This document shows positions 41,566 through 53,488 of a stretch of 64,000 nt of DNA, piece by piece (within the stretch, counting starts at the first letter, position 1; every line of letters begins with the position of its first letter). A model generated the notes under the pieces. That model made no database searches, was not told where the DNA came from, and saw only the letters and a program-made list of their open reading frames with translations. The position numbers were made by a program, and so were the translations under genes. This DNA comes from Apiosordaria backusii. Its lineage: Eukaryota > Ascomycota > Sordariomycetes > Sordariales > Lasiosphaeriaceae. The stretch covers positions 62,001 through 126,000 of the forward strand of contig JAUKTV010000005.1 in the NCBI GenBank assembly GCA_030549205.1, read 5' to 3'.

Positions 41566-44500
41566 GCAAGTGGTTGATCATGAAGTTCAAATTTCAGGGG
41601 CCATATAAAACCCTAACCCCTGTGGGGGGAAATGCGCGCGTAGCAAAAAGGGTAATGCCCCTCTAGCAAGTCTCATTTCTTAGGTGCTTAGAGAAAAGAG
41701 GAGTACTTCTAGATGAGACCTGAAATATTCGGGTAATGACGACATATGTTTGCCGGCTTGGAAAATAATCTGTCGCCCGTGAATTCATCCTTGCCGAATA
41801 CGGTGATCATGAGTTGTAGTAATAAGTGCCAATATTTAATCCTATGGTTAAGAGATTTTCTAGCTTTCTACCCGTGTTCATCATTAGGCTGCTATCCCGG
41901 ATAGATAGGAAGATGTGTCCTGGTATGTTGGTCACGATTATTTCAGGCTGTTGTTTTCTTGCTTCTAAGTAACACCACGGGGTGGATAGATAGCCTGAGC
42001 AGCTGGATACCATCGCTGATCAAGCCAACCTCGTGAAGTACATTGATAACACAGAAACCGCTGCATGATGAGTTCTTGGTTTGACTTGGTGTGATGCTGG
42101 CTTATATGCCTGGGCAAGTTCAGGCCACAGTGGTGATTTCTTCTTCCGTCACATAGCATGCTGATGAACCTGAGCTAGTAGCTTGGCTTTTATATATCTT
42201 TGCATATTTGCTCAAGACAGAATCAATACGCTTCTTCTCAAACTACTTCATCAAGGGGATATACCATAAAGCTTGGTCAAGGCAAGGAAGTCAAGAGACT
42301 GGAGGGTCTGTTACTCGAGATTCGATGGATTCCGGTAGGTGTTGACCGCATCTAGTGGTTGGATAATGTGATGGCACCGGCAGGTGCCACCACCATATAT
42401 ACACCATTGAGCTGGGCCAAGTCTGCAACTTGGCCTACCTGTAGCTTTTATTAGCAAGCCGGTTGGTCTGGTGCAGTGGTCCTGCCCGCCATCACAGATA
42501 ATGGAAGAACGTGTCGTGGTTCGGGCATCGTGATGTCTGAACGGCAATGGGTGAGGGCCCAATTAAGAGACGTTTCTGTCTCAAAGGCCTGTGGCATCTT
42601 TTGATAAGGACAAGTATGTAGAAACATACCTAAATCCTTGGAGTGTGCCCTTACAGACTGTCCTCCTTCCTTGATGTTTGTGCCTTTTGAGTAGATAAGG
42701 GAAGATGCAGGCCGTAATGTGTCAGTATGTGGATTCATACCTGTCTTATCTTTTCGAGATTGAGTGGACAGCCAGACGATATGGTGGGCATTGCTCGAGG
42801 ATATGTGTTCCATCACGATGCTACAGCATTTTCAGTAGAGCACCCACACGGACCTCATGGATGAATGGTAGCGCAATAAGCTGTCCCAGCCTTCTGATAT
42901 TCGGGATCACGCAATATTTATACCGCAACTAGTCTGAGCGTCCAGAGACATCTGCCGTCTTTCTCGCCGTGTCCGGTCTGTGCATTGCGCACAGTCATCG
43001 TAGAACCGTGAATTCAATAATTCGTGTTAGACGCAGGAAAGTGACATGATTCCTATGCAGGTACTATCGAAGTCCGGCGCGGAACCGACCAGGCGGTGAC
43101 GCCTAGGGCCACGACAGCGGTGACCTCGGTCGAAGGGTTCACCGTCTCGAAATGGAAGGCTTCTGGAAGGAAAAAAATCAACAGAAGTGGAAACACGCTA
43201 AACTGATTTCTGAATAGCCCCGCTCTCCTGCATTGTGCAGACGGGGTCTGGGGAAACAAGGGCCTCTTGGCACGCAAGGGGACATGAAACACAGCATGAA
43301 ACGTGTGCGATGGAGATCTTGCCAGGAACAGGACGTTGATCTGATTTCTGCCGGCTACCGATGGCGAAGGGTTCGTACTCGGCGCCGAGATCTTGCTCGT
43401 ATGAGATCATGCTGTTCAGTTGATGGAGGCAAACCGTTGAGCACGTTGACGAGATTGGATTCTTCGGAGGAACCGTATGGCATGGCAGTGTTCCTGTATT
43501 TCAGACAGCTCATAGGATTCGTGATCCCGGCCCTCGGGATCCCCTTGGAGGAGGGTTGAATTGAATGAACGCATGAAGCTCAGCCTCAGCATTGCAGATT
43601 TGCCTATCGATATCGAATCTTGACGTACGTTATTTGCCTTGGGAAACAGAGCTAGTCAATGCCGCCAAAATCCCCGCCCGAGGATCCTCGGCTTGGGGTC
43701 CAACGTTCTGGCCCTACGACTAACCTCCGCAAGGGTTATTTGTTCTGCCGAAAGATGTTGCGCTTTGCCCCTTCAACTTCATCACTGACAATGCAATGGA
43801 AGTTTTCGTCTCTCACTTGATTTGTCCTTGCTCCATATTGCCACCATTCGATTGGCCGTTTGAAACAGAGCCAGGCGAGCTGAACAGAAAGGCACTCTGA
43901 ATCAGAACTCGCAATTTGGGCTTGGTATCACAGCCCTACACCTAGAGTCAGTCCAGTGGTGGTTGGCCTTATGTAGGTTGGCCGTTCATGGAGTCGTGCC
44001 CCTCCAAGCCCCTCTCACGCCACGTTTGTAACCGTCCGCGCCATCAAGCAAATCTCTTGTGGGAACAGGTTGAGATGCCGCAATGAGGTGTAGCCGAATC
44101 CTAACATCCTTTTCGCCCTTTTTTTTCTTTCTTTTTTTTTTCTTTTTTCCACTCTTCTAACCTGGTCTCTGGTTTGCATTGGTTGGGCTGTCGATCCCTG
44201 TCGACCACGCGACGAGTGGAGGGCGCGAAGCCCGTGCAGTCCCTGCTTCAACCCCTTGCTGATCCCACTTGTGGTTCCCACTTCCAACAACCGCTGATGT
44301 TTGCCCACCTCTGAGCATCTTTCCCTTCTCCTGTCGCCTTCTGGAACTCCCGCTGCCTGCTTTTTCTGACACAGCGCACCCTCCACCTCGACAGCCGATC
44401 CCACCCTCGGTATCTATCGCCTCCAGTCTTGACGTTGTATTCGGGCACCGCGTGGTTTGATACCCAGAAACTATCGTCTGCAACCGGCTATTGTCCCCCA

Positions 44501-44778
44501 GGTTCCTGGCCGGCCATCATACGACCTTGTTTTCGCCCATAACATTCAAGAACACAGTCACACAAACTTCCCGTGCCGTGATAGGATAGTCCAAGATAAG
44601 CGACACACAGCATCCCCTGTCTACTGCCGGACTCGCCGTACACAACAGCCGCCTGCCCTACCTGTCAACACCCACTCCTTCCCGCTTCCCTGAAACCTGG
44701 CCGTCATTGCCCAGGCTTCCACGAATATTAAATCAACACACCCCGCGTCCACACGTCCCGCCCCCCCTCTTACCCATC

Positions 44779-45697
44779 ATGTCGAACCCTACACCAGCCC
44801 AGGAGGAATTCGCTGCCTTTCTCGATAAGAACAGCCGTGATTCATTAGACGGAATACATCCCGAGGACAGAGCCAGTGCTGCCAGAGAAGCAGCTGAACA
44901 CAGTGAAGACGAGGAGGAGCAATACCGCGCCCAGAAAATCGACGAAGCCATGAGGATGCCTACTACGGATTCTCGCACATCGTTGCGACTCCCACCAGTG
45001 TCTTTCGACGACGGCCACTCTACCGGTGTCAAGGGCGTCATTGCTGACGCTAGATCATACGAGAATGCGCGGCAAAGAACCTGGAAGGACAAGGCGCGCG
45101 CCGTGCGCCGGAGTGTCTTTGGCCTCGATGGGGGCAGACACGGGAACAGCGGGACTGAGAGCGACGGAAGCGGGCCCGAGGACCCAGATGAGGAAGAGTT
45201 CTTGAACCGCTGGCGGGAAAGCAGAAAGCGTGAGCTCGAGGAAGAGAGCAGGAATCCTATACGGAACCGGAGAACAAGCCCGAGTATCAGGATGTATGGC
45301 CGCTTAGAGGAGGTGGATGCTCTTGGATACCTCGACTCGATAGAAAAGGTCGGCAGGGAAACAGTAGTCGTTGTGTTTGTCCATGATCATCAGGTTTGTT
45401 TGACCCAGCTTTGTTTTGGTATGGATGCCGTACTAACTCGAGAAATAGAGCGAAGTATCAGCTGCAATCGAATCGGCCCTCGTGCCCCTCGTCACGACAT
45501 ATCCCGCTGTTCGATTCGTCAAAGTACACTATGAAGACATCGAGTTTGACAACGCGGGCGTGCCGGCGGTGCTGGCTTACCGAAACCAAGGCGATCTTTT
45601 TGCCAACTTGACTGGCATACTGGAAATGATCCCAGACGAGGACGACTTTGACACAGACGCACTCAAGAAGATCTTCTCCAAACACAACATCCTGTGA
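44779..45697 (+). CDS. phosducin-like protein (G-beta-gamma chaperone)
   Basis: Thioredoxin-fold protein that assists folding and assembly of G-beta with G-gamma; the Cryphonectria homolog BDM-1 is needed for stable G-beta. Two exons, 44779-45393 and 45449-45697 (55-bp intron, phase 0), give 287 residues. The N-terminus (FAAFLDKNSRDSLDGIHPED) and an acidic helical middle precede the RLEEVDALGYLDSIEKVGRE junction. The thioredoxin-like part follows with VVVVFVHDHQ, then FVKVHYEDIEFDNAGVPAVL and AYRNQGDLFANLTGI in exon 2. No redox CxxC is present, as is normal for phosducins. It lies on the same strand as the G-beta gene and 4.5 kb downstream of it. Confidence 0.9.
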
Positions 45698-47554
45698 TCA
45701 GGTCTAGGCGGGTTTCCTTTTGTATTTCGGCCAGGGTCTGCATTTTCATTCTTGGCTTACCTGGGGATTTTGTCAGGGAAGGGGTTTAGACGGGCATTTT
45801 CTCACTTCGTGGCTGGGGCCAGAGGAGCGCCCATTTCCCCCTAACTTTTTATACATGATGGACAATGTTGGGGAGATGTGAGATATGAGATGATTACCGA
45901 AGATACCACGAGCTCGAGGCTCCCTTTAGGGTTGATCTTTTGCAAGATGATGGAATGGCATTTTCATTTTTTGTTTAATTTTTTGTATCAGTCCTGATCT
46001 ATGTATTCAAACTGTTGTAAGACTAGGAAAGTAGGAGCGCCAGCAGGTTACGCTGTGTGCCAGCAGGTAGACGCAGTCACTATCACCCCGCACCGACACT
46101 AGTTCCCCTCATGAAGCAATATAAGTAATGCCAAGTGGTGATGTGGGGATGGAGATTCACACTGATAACGATAACAGTGGAGCGTTCTAACGACTGATAC
46201 AGACAAGCTGGGTTCCTGAAAGTCGTCCTCAGACATTGCAATTGTCGACAACATGAGTGAATCATATTTCAACTGAGTGATTTTCTCGCTCCGTGGCGTC
46301 AAGCTCGATATTGGAACCACATTCCGGTGAGCTTGTGATCATGAACGCTGACCTCGAATTTAGCTTTGGTTGGGTGAGGAATCCGCCCCACTGTCTGCAG
46401 TCATAGTGGAGACATCCGTCATGGTGTGCTGCCGTCTCGGAGAGAGCTGTAAGTCGGTAGTTCAGAAGATGGGAATGGATACATCTGGTGGGATTTCGAG
46501 TGCAGACTCGTTGTAAACAGATAGCATTGAAGAGACAAACAGAGTTCCTTACAATATCGACTATTGGTCGAGACTTGGTGGCCTTGAACTTGTCCAGCAC
46601 CTGGCATGTTTCCGTACCTCATCCCTGAGCTTGGTCAACCCCGCAATGAGCTAACAACTTGATGAGGGGCAGGCCGCGTCCTGTGATAGCAGCACCTTCA
46701 CTTATAGGCTCCAAACGAGAGCAGTCTCGGAACAAAGACAGGTTGGTCAGGCTGGGTGACTTCATTGCCAATTATGCGGCCTGAGGTGCGGGCACAGCAT
46801 ATCCATCGTCTCCTCATCCCACGTCCTGAACAGACTTGCGTTTGTTCTCCTTTCCCACTTCATCACCTGCCACTCCCTACTATCTGTTTCCCTTCCAACC
46901 GCCGCATGCGATTTGCCTGTCGCCTCTTCCCACTTGCCTTCCACTTGCAACTCGGCGACTTTGGCAACTTGACTAGTCGTGTCGTGCTGCCCGCTTTCAT
47001 TCGACTTCATTGTCATCCTGACAGCTGCCACCAGGCCCTGGAGCTCAATTCACAGGCTGACACGACTTGCCTCCTTCCCCACCTCACCAGCCCAAGTGTA
47101 AGGCAGCTCTGGCCCGCGGAGCGCAGGCAGAAACCCAATCCGCGAACCGCAACAAGTTTGGCTTTTAGTGCCCCCATGGAAGAGACAAGGTGAAAGGGAA
47201 CCGCAGTGTTGAATCAAAGTTAGTTCTATTCACTCGCAGAGTTTGGGGCAACCAAGTGGCTTTTTCTTTCACGCCCTGCCCATTTCAGTCGCACACTCTC
47301 CGCCTCTTCCGAGTCCTTCCTTGCCTACTCTGCGCTGCTCTACTCTGCTCTGCATCCTTCCGCATTGAACTCCCCCCCCCACCTCAAGCCTCGCCTTCCT
47401 GACCCCGTCTGCCCCTCATTACAACATCACCGCACTTCAACTTGGTCGGCTCCAAGTCGCCGTCTTCAGTTGTTCACCTCGACCGTCCTTCCAACAACCT
47501 CGGGTTCGGACGTCGGGTTATGACATGACCTTTGCAGGCTGACGTACACCCCTC
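45698..47554. other. intergenic region with probable long leader of the 923-aa gene
   Basis: No gene seen. The last about 700 bp are C/T-rich, like the leaders of the neighbouring genes. A possible 3' splice site (TTTGCAG, ending 47537) sits just before the start codon, suggesting a 5'-UTR intron. Confidence 0.4.
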
Positions 47555-50326
47555 ATGATGGAACAGCAGACCAACGAATTTCCAGCACAAGAGAACCCCA
47601 CCAACAACACCGAGACCACAGACAATACTCAATCTGCTACCATCACACCCGCCTCTTCGCCAGACGGGGAACTCACATCATCTTCACCCGCCCTTCGGTT
47701 TCCCAAACCACAAGGCAGCCAAGTCCTCGCCAACTGGATCTCAAGAAGCTCCCCCGACATCATGAAGACAGCCACAGAACCAACCAACCTGGCCGACTCG
47801 GCCTACGAAATCATCAACCCCGCCGATGCCACCGATTCCGATAGTCAGGATGGCCGTCTGACCGAGTCTACTAGCTCTCTCTGTGCCGGTAGGTCTGACG
47901 ATGTTCATAGCTTGGACGGTTCCGACCACCAATACACGAGCGGTTCCGAGGCCGAGGTAGAGGAAGAAGAGGAGGCTGACGATGAGGAAGACGACGAGGA
48001 AACAGGTCACTCTTCCCATGCCTCTTCGATCCGGTATGCGGATGAAGCACTCGAGAACCCTTCAACACAGCTCCCCGCAACCAACCTTGAATATGGCTCT
48101 TCTTCTGAGGGGTCTGGCGTTGTCGTACGGGCAATCGAATTTCAGGAGGATAGTGATGAGCCTTTGATGCTCGAGAAAATATCTGTCAAGCATGCCGTGC
48201 GGGAGTATAATGAGAACGAGTCGGCCTCCCTGGCGCCACAACTCGACCTTCCGGAACCACCCAAGCGTCTGGTGGCAACCATTCGCCAGACCATGTCCCC
48301 AGCTTATCTCTCAACCAAAGTACCCCTGCGTGTTCTCTACGTGGGCCGCCCTGATGCTCAACGGAGCATAGTGCTGAAGATAAGCAGTGCAATTTGGGCT
48401 TCCCCAAGTAATGGAGACGAGGATCAAGATCACAGCAACCGAGACAGAGAAGGGGTCTACAATATCGTCCCCATTTCATCCTTTGGCTCTTCACCGGAGC
48501 TTGACCTCATGCATGCCTCACCATGCCAAATCAAGGTTGAGCACTGTACATCAGCCGAAGAGGTCATCTACGAAGGATCCTCGTTCCCTTCAGACACGGT
48601 ATACAACATTACCATTGAGCACGACAAGGCATACACATCTATCTCTTCACCTGGCGGCAACGCCATCCAGCCTAGATACATTCTGCCACATATTGCCTTC
48701 TTCTATTGTGGCCAGAACGACGATGCCGACGCGGAGCGTACGAGAGACGCTGCGTGGGCCTTCATGAACCGCCACGGTGTTCCGTCTATTTTCATCTCGG
48801 AAGAGCAAGACTTTGCCAAGCGCAACACGGGCAACTGGGACGGCTACGTGAACGAGCACGCTATTCACCTCTGCCTGGAATCTCGAGATCCTGGCAGGCC
48901 AATGTCTCCAAAGCGTTTCCCCATCGACCTTGCATCATTCAACGACATCGACGCTCGCCAGATGAACCGCAATCTAGCATATCTTACCGGCCTGTCTGAC
49001 CCACAGGACGAATCATTTCTTAAGGTCGAGACTATCAAGAAGAAGGACATGCCCGAGGTACAAATGGTAGAGCTTCTTGACACAGCCAGAGAAGCCTGGG
49101 CAAAGTTTATCGAGCGCGGTGGTCCTCAACGCCTTCTCCCTTTCCTCCTACCACTCTTTCTGGCTATTCTTTCCCCCTACCTCATGTCAGTTCTCAGTCG
49201 GGAACCATCGTCCCCAGTGGTACCCTCCGCCCAAACTCCACTCGCCGGGAACCTTGACTCTACCCCAGTCTGCTTGGCCAGCACTCTGTCAACAAGAAGC
49301 ACCTCAGTCGATGTATCAACGACCACCAAGACGGTTGTTGTTAGCCTTACAGAAACCAAGACGGTCGAAATCAGTCAAGCAGCGCCACTAACTAGTTCTT
49401 TGGCGTCTGCCCTCTCATATGCCGGCCTCTTGTCTGACCGATCACTGGCTCCCATGCAACCTGAGATGGAGAAGGTCGAGACAAAGAAGCCAGCTCCTAT
49501 TGCGAAGAATGCTGTGCTCTCAGCTAGCATTGTCGGCCCCAACGAAATACTGGTAGACTTACCTTTGAACCACAAGGCTCGGCGTCTACTCCCGAATGGT
49601 ATCAACGTCAATGTATGCCGCGGCGATGTGTCCCTTGAGAAGGAGATCACCCCTGTGGCCCAGGGCCTACTCATCAAACTTCTACCAAAGGATGCCTACG
49701 GCGCGGTAAACGTCACTTTATTTTCGTCTCGGAAGCCCAAGATCAACGAAACTTTTGAGGTCGATCTTGGCAAGACTGGGATGGCGGACGCACTCGGGGC
49801 CGGCTTGCACATGTTACAAGACGTCATGAAGAAGATGTCATCGAGCGTGGACGAAGCCACCTCTCAGGTCGGCGAGGGCGCTGGCAAGGTCCAGGGGGAA
49901 GTCGCCAATGCTTTTAAGCATGCTTTGGAGGCTGGCAAGACTGCCCGGAGCCAGACGGCAAAGACGCTCAACCAAGCTACCAACTCGGCAAAGGAGCAAT
50001 TTTCTCGGTCTCTCAAGACTGCAGAGAAGCTCCAGGGACATGCCGATTTATCCATCCTCCAGGCTCAAATCAAATCAAAGCTCTTGTGGCTTAAGCTACA
50101 GGGTAAGATGGAAGAGCATGACGCTTACCAGCGCAACGCGACTCGCTTTCTCAAGATGAAGCAGGACGAACTGGCTAGAATCCAGTCGTTGCGTGAGAAG
50201 GACGCTTCCGGTGCGGGAGCCCGTGGAAAGTCCTGGTCGCCTTTTAAGTGGCGTTGCCAGAAGGGGCCTCAGAAGACTGAGGACATCAGCCGGGACAGCC
50301 GATGGAAGAAGATGATCATGGGTTGA
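47555..50326 (+). CDS. unrecognised 923-aa protein with one membrane segment and a C-terminal amphipathic-helix array
   Basis: I do not recognise a named family. Single exon, 923 residues. Residues 1-230 are Ser/Thr- and Asp/Glu-rich and probably disordered (an acidic run follows near 130-150). Residues about 255-500 look folded, with hydrophobic strands LRVLYVG, AFFYCG and VPSIFISEE spaced as in an alpha/beta domain. A strongly hydrophobic helix (LLPFLLPLFLAILSPYLMSVL, about 526-546) is the only membrane candidate. A Ser/Thr-rich linker follows, then a small strand-rich block (SASIVGPNEILVDLPL). Residues 755-885 are Ala/Lys/Glu/Gln-rich helices with a roughly 11-residue rhythm (SQVGEGAGKVQGEV, then ARSQTAKTLNQATNSAKEQF), reminiscent of LEA or perilipin repeats. 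ATG 47555 is followed by another at 47558. Probably a conserved fungal protein, function unknown. Confidence 0.85.
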   Translation: MMEQQTNEFPAQENPTNNTETTDNTQSATITPASSPDGELTSSSPALRFPKPQGSQVLANWISRSSPDIMKTATEPTNLADSAYEIINPADATDSDSQDGRLTESTSSLCAGRSDDVHSLDGSDHQYTSGSEAEVEEEEEADDEEDDEETGHSSHASSIRYADEALENPSTQLPATNLEYGSSSEGSGVVVRAIEFQEDSDEPLMLEKISVKHAVREYNENESASLAPQLDLPEPPKRLVATIRQTMSPAYLSTKVPLRVLYVGRPDAQRSIVLKISSAIWASPSNGDEDQDHSNRDREGVYNIVPISSFGSSPELDLMHASPCQIKVEHCTSAEEVIYEGSSFPSDTVYNITIEHDKAYTSISSPGGNAIQPRYILPHIAFFYCGQNDDADAERTRDAAWAFMNRHGVPSIFISEEQDFAKRNTGNWDGYVNEHAIHLCLESRDPGRPMSPKRFPIDLASFNDIDARQMNRNLAYLTGLSDPQDESFLKVETIKKKDMPEVQMVELLDTAREAWAKFIERGGPQRLLPFLLPLFLAILSPYLMSVLSREPSSPVVPSAQTPLAGNLDSTPVCLASTLSTRSTSVDVSTTTKTVVVSLTETKTVEISQAAPLTSSLASALSYAGLLSDRSLAPMQPEMEKVETKKPAPIAKNAVLSASIVGPNEILVDLPLNHKARRLLPNGINVNVCRGDVSLEKEITPVAQGLLIKLLPKDAYGAVNVTLFSSRKPKINETFEVDLGKTGMADALGAGLHMLQDVMKKMSSSVDEATSQVGEGAGKVQGEVANAFKHALEAGKTARSQTAKTLNQATNSAKEQFSRSLKTAEKLQGHADLSILQAQIKSKLLWLKLQGKMEEHDAYQRNATRFLKMKQDELARIQSLREKDASGAGARGKSWSPFKWRCQKGPQKTEDISRDSRWKKMIMG

Positions 50327-51837
50327 GTGATAATGGGGAGGTTGTTTGCTTTTCTGTTTTTTGTTTGTTTTTTGTTCTCGATGGGATCGGCTGGGATTAC
50401 AGGACGGTAAACGGAAAGGGAGGAATACTCACCTATCATCAAGCATATTGATATGCCATGGGAATACAGACAGAAGGGTGGAGGAATATCTGGGATGGGC
50501 GTCTTGCGTTGCGTTGGGTTTCGCTTGTAGTTGATATGGCTATACTTTACGGACTTCTGACCATGTTGTTATTTCTGTCTTTTATTATTTTTACATGGTC
50601 ACAGAGATAATGGCGAACCATGATCATGATACGGACAGCTTGCTTTGGCAGCTTATTAGACCATTGGTTTGTTGTTCTTGTACCACATGTGAAAATGCAG
50701 TGTATCAATCAGTTATTGTATGAAGGAAAGAGAAATAAAGTCAGTCAGGCACGGCGTAAGGCTGTTCATTATAACCATTGTCTACTGAAATCTGCAAGGC
50801 TTCTTTGATGTGAGGATGGTTGATCGATCAAATGCCGGATTCAGGGGCTGATTCAGGGGCTATCATTGGGCTGGAACTTTTGCCAAGGGGTGAATCATGA
50901 CCCACCTTTAGAACGCACGGGCCTTCACCGCGATGAAGCCCAACCTGCATTTTGTACCAAGCAATTGCGACCCAATCAGCACTGTGAGCACAGAGCAGAC
51001 CCACCATTGTGAAGAGGGGGAGGGGTAACAATCATCACTTTTCGGTCGGGTTCCATCTTCCCAACCCCACGCTGGTGCCTCGCACTGTCTGACTGTAGTG
51101 ACTGTGACTGACTTGACTGAGCCTGAAAGAGAGTTGCTCCAGTGGTTTCTGCCTAGGTGCCTACCAAGCTGGTAAATTTACTAAACAATTTATCCACTTG
51201 TTTCCTCTCTGGACGGGCAACAGCCACCCACTTCTACCATTACAACCCAAAAAGTCCACACCAGCACCACCCATCACATCACACCTCTTTCTCGCGTCTT
51301 GTGCAAACAGCTCTCGGATACTCAACATCTGGTATGTACACTTTTTATTTTTCCCCTTTTTCTGGTTTCATAGTTCTTTGCCTGGACGAGCATGAGCCTT
51401 TCCGAGACACGGCGACGTCGAACGATCCACCGAATCTGGCATTGCTTGGGGAAAATTGACCCCGCCTTGATGTGAGATTGCGCGCCTCGATGGATGGATG
51501 GATGGCGGGGGAGGGGAAGCAACAACAATGGAGGAGGATGTGGAAGCAAGCCCGGAAAGCTTTAGAGCCTCAGCGGTCCTTGCATAGCAACAGGCTTGAG
51601 TCGTCATCTTCGCCGTCGTCGTCGTCTGCAGGTCACATTTTGGAGTGGCTCTACCACGATTTACTTGTTGCTCTCATAGCCGGCAAAGATCTTTGCTTAG
51701 TGGCGGGGTCGTTCATCACAACATGATTAAGCGCTGACCAAACTTTTCTTCTGCATCCAGATTATTAGACAGCTCTTTTCTTCTTTTCCATTTCTGCATC
51801 ACTCGTGTCAACACAAAACACACCAAAACCCGCAAAG
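50327..51837. other. intergenic region and Ran-binding protein 1 leader
   Basis: No gene seen. A plausible 5'-UTR intron of the following gene runs 51332-51760 (GTATGT donor, GCGCTGACC branch site, CATCCAG acceptor). Confidence 0.45.
51332..51760 (+). other. putative 5'-UTR intron of the RanBP1 gene
   Basis: Consensus donor, branch site and acceptor in the leader, ending 77 bp before the start codon. Supported by splice consensus only. Confidence 0.45.
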
Positions 51838-52668
51838 ATGTCTGCCCCCGAGAACGAGACCAAGCCCGTCGAGGAGGTTGCTGCCCCCGCCGCTGAGGAG
51901 CAAAAGCCCGTCACCTCCGCATCTGTTTTCTCCATGTTCGGCGGCGGTGCCAAAAAGGAAAAGAAGGAGGACGAGGACCGCGGCGACAACTCTGGCAGCG
52001 CCAAGGCCCAACGCGAGGCTGCTGCTGCTGCCGCTACCACGGAGGAGGACCAGGCCCCCGAGTCGGAGGATGTCCATTTCGAGCCAGTCATCCGCCTGAC
52101 CGAGAAGGTCGAGGTCAAGACCAACGAGGAGTCAGAGGAGCAGGTGTTCAAGATGCGCGCCAAGCTGTTCAAGTATGTTGCTGAGAGCCGCGAGTGGAAG
52201 GAGCGCGGTACCGGTGATGTCCGCCTGCTCAAGCACAAGGAGAATGGCAAGACCCGGTTGATCATGCGCCGCGATCAGACTCTCAAGGTCTGCGCCAACC
52301 ACTACAGTATGTTCCCCCCCTGAGATTCTGGTCAGTTGGCCCGGATACTAACATGTGACGTAGTTGTGCCCGAGATGAAGCTTTCCCCCAACGTCGGATC
52401 CGACCGCAGCTGGGTGTGGAACGCCTCCGCCGATGTCAGCGAGGGCGAGCCCGAGGCCGTCACTCTTGCTATCCGCTTCGCCAACTCCGACAATGCCAAC
52501 CAGTTCAAGGATGCCTTCATCAAGGCCCAGAAGGAGAATGAGGCCCTGAGACAGGCTGCCGAGGCTGAGGGCAAGACTGAGGAGACCAAGGAGGAGACCA
52601 AAGAGGAGACTAAGGAGGAGGCCAAGGACGAGGTTAAGGAGGAGGAGAAGAAGGAGGAGACTGCCTAA
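51838..52668 (+). CDS. yrb1: Ran-binding protein 1 (Yrb1)
   Basis: Cytosolic co-factor of RanGAP that releases RanGTP from nuclear transport receptors. Exons 51838-52306 and 52364-52668 (57-bp intron, phase 1) give 257 residues. The RanBD1 domain spans about 78-220: VHFEPVIRLTEKVEVKTNEE at its start, MRAKLFKYV, EWKERGTGDVRLLKHKE (the conserved W-K-E-R-G-x-G motif), RLIMRRDQTLKVCANHYI and AIRFANSDNANQFKDAF. The N-terminus is Ala/Glu-rich. The C-terminus has tandem EETK units followed by a Glu/Lys tail. The ATG is the only one in frame near the domain; a GTG lies upstream. Confidence 0.94.
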
Positions 52669-53488
52669 GCAAGAACATCTTTTGGCTGTTTATGGAAAAG
52701 AAATGAGCTCAGGAATAAGTAACCAACCTTCTTAAAACCCAGAAATTACCCAACTAGTACCCCAGGCGATGGAATGTGGAAGATGATGAAGATGAGCTGG
52801 ATTTACAATGCGGAAATCATGATAATGGGCACCCCGTGCCCTGGTGGCTTACACCAGTTGTCCCTCAGCGGGAAAGGAAGGCGCCCCTCCCCCTTCTAAT
52901 TTGGAAGCAGATGATCAGCGAGATAGCTGTAGATAGACCAATTACGTAGCATGAAGTTTCTGGTTGATTTTATGAAGCTGGTGTCTCTCTTCCAGTGCGA
53001 CTGCCCTTGTCAAAGTTTGTTTATGCATCCACGATAAGCCTCAATATCTATAACAGAGGAAAGAAGAAGGAGCGACCTGCCTTTACGAGCTGCCTGGTGA
53101 CACCTGGCGACCCATCTGGAAATTTCTGTTTGTCTGACGACGATAAGTAAACAATCAAGTGCCACAATAACGGCAACGACGACTGGCGGTTCACCTTCCT
53201 TGGCAAATTCACTACTATTCTGCCTGGAGCAAAAGATATCGGTGGTTCAAGACAGTGAATTAATTCACTTGTGACTTGCTCCACTCTGAGTTCAACTCGC
53301 CGGTGTTTGGTTTGCCGTTTTCGTCCCTACCTACAAATTCAGGTCTGAGCGTCCTTGCTGCGCCACACTTTCTACTTTTTACAGACAACAAAGAGCAACA
53401 GCAGCGGCTAAACTCCGGATATTCCCGATTTTGCTGAGGATATTGAGCGCACGCGCCACATCACGATACTGAAGAGAAGAAAGAAGCA
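52669..53488. other. intergenic region RanBP1/taf14
   Basis: 3' flank of RanBP1 and promoter of taf14. No gene-like frame. Confidence 0.5.

Larger units (their letters stand above)
40289..44778. other. large gene-free interval with simple repeats
   Basis: About 4.5 kb. Holds a G tract (40725-40742), T-rich and GT-rich runs to about 41.1 kb, a CACACC minisatellite (41396-41466), an 18-bp tandem pair (41530-41565) and a telo-box-like AAAACCCTAACCCC (41607-41620). From 41.7 to 44.0 kb I see only short frames with no similarity, and the final 700 bp are pyrimidine-rich leader for the phosducin-like gene. Not visibly RIP-mutated. Confidence 0.5.
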
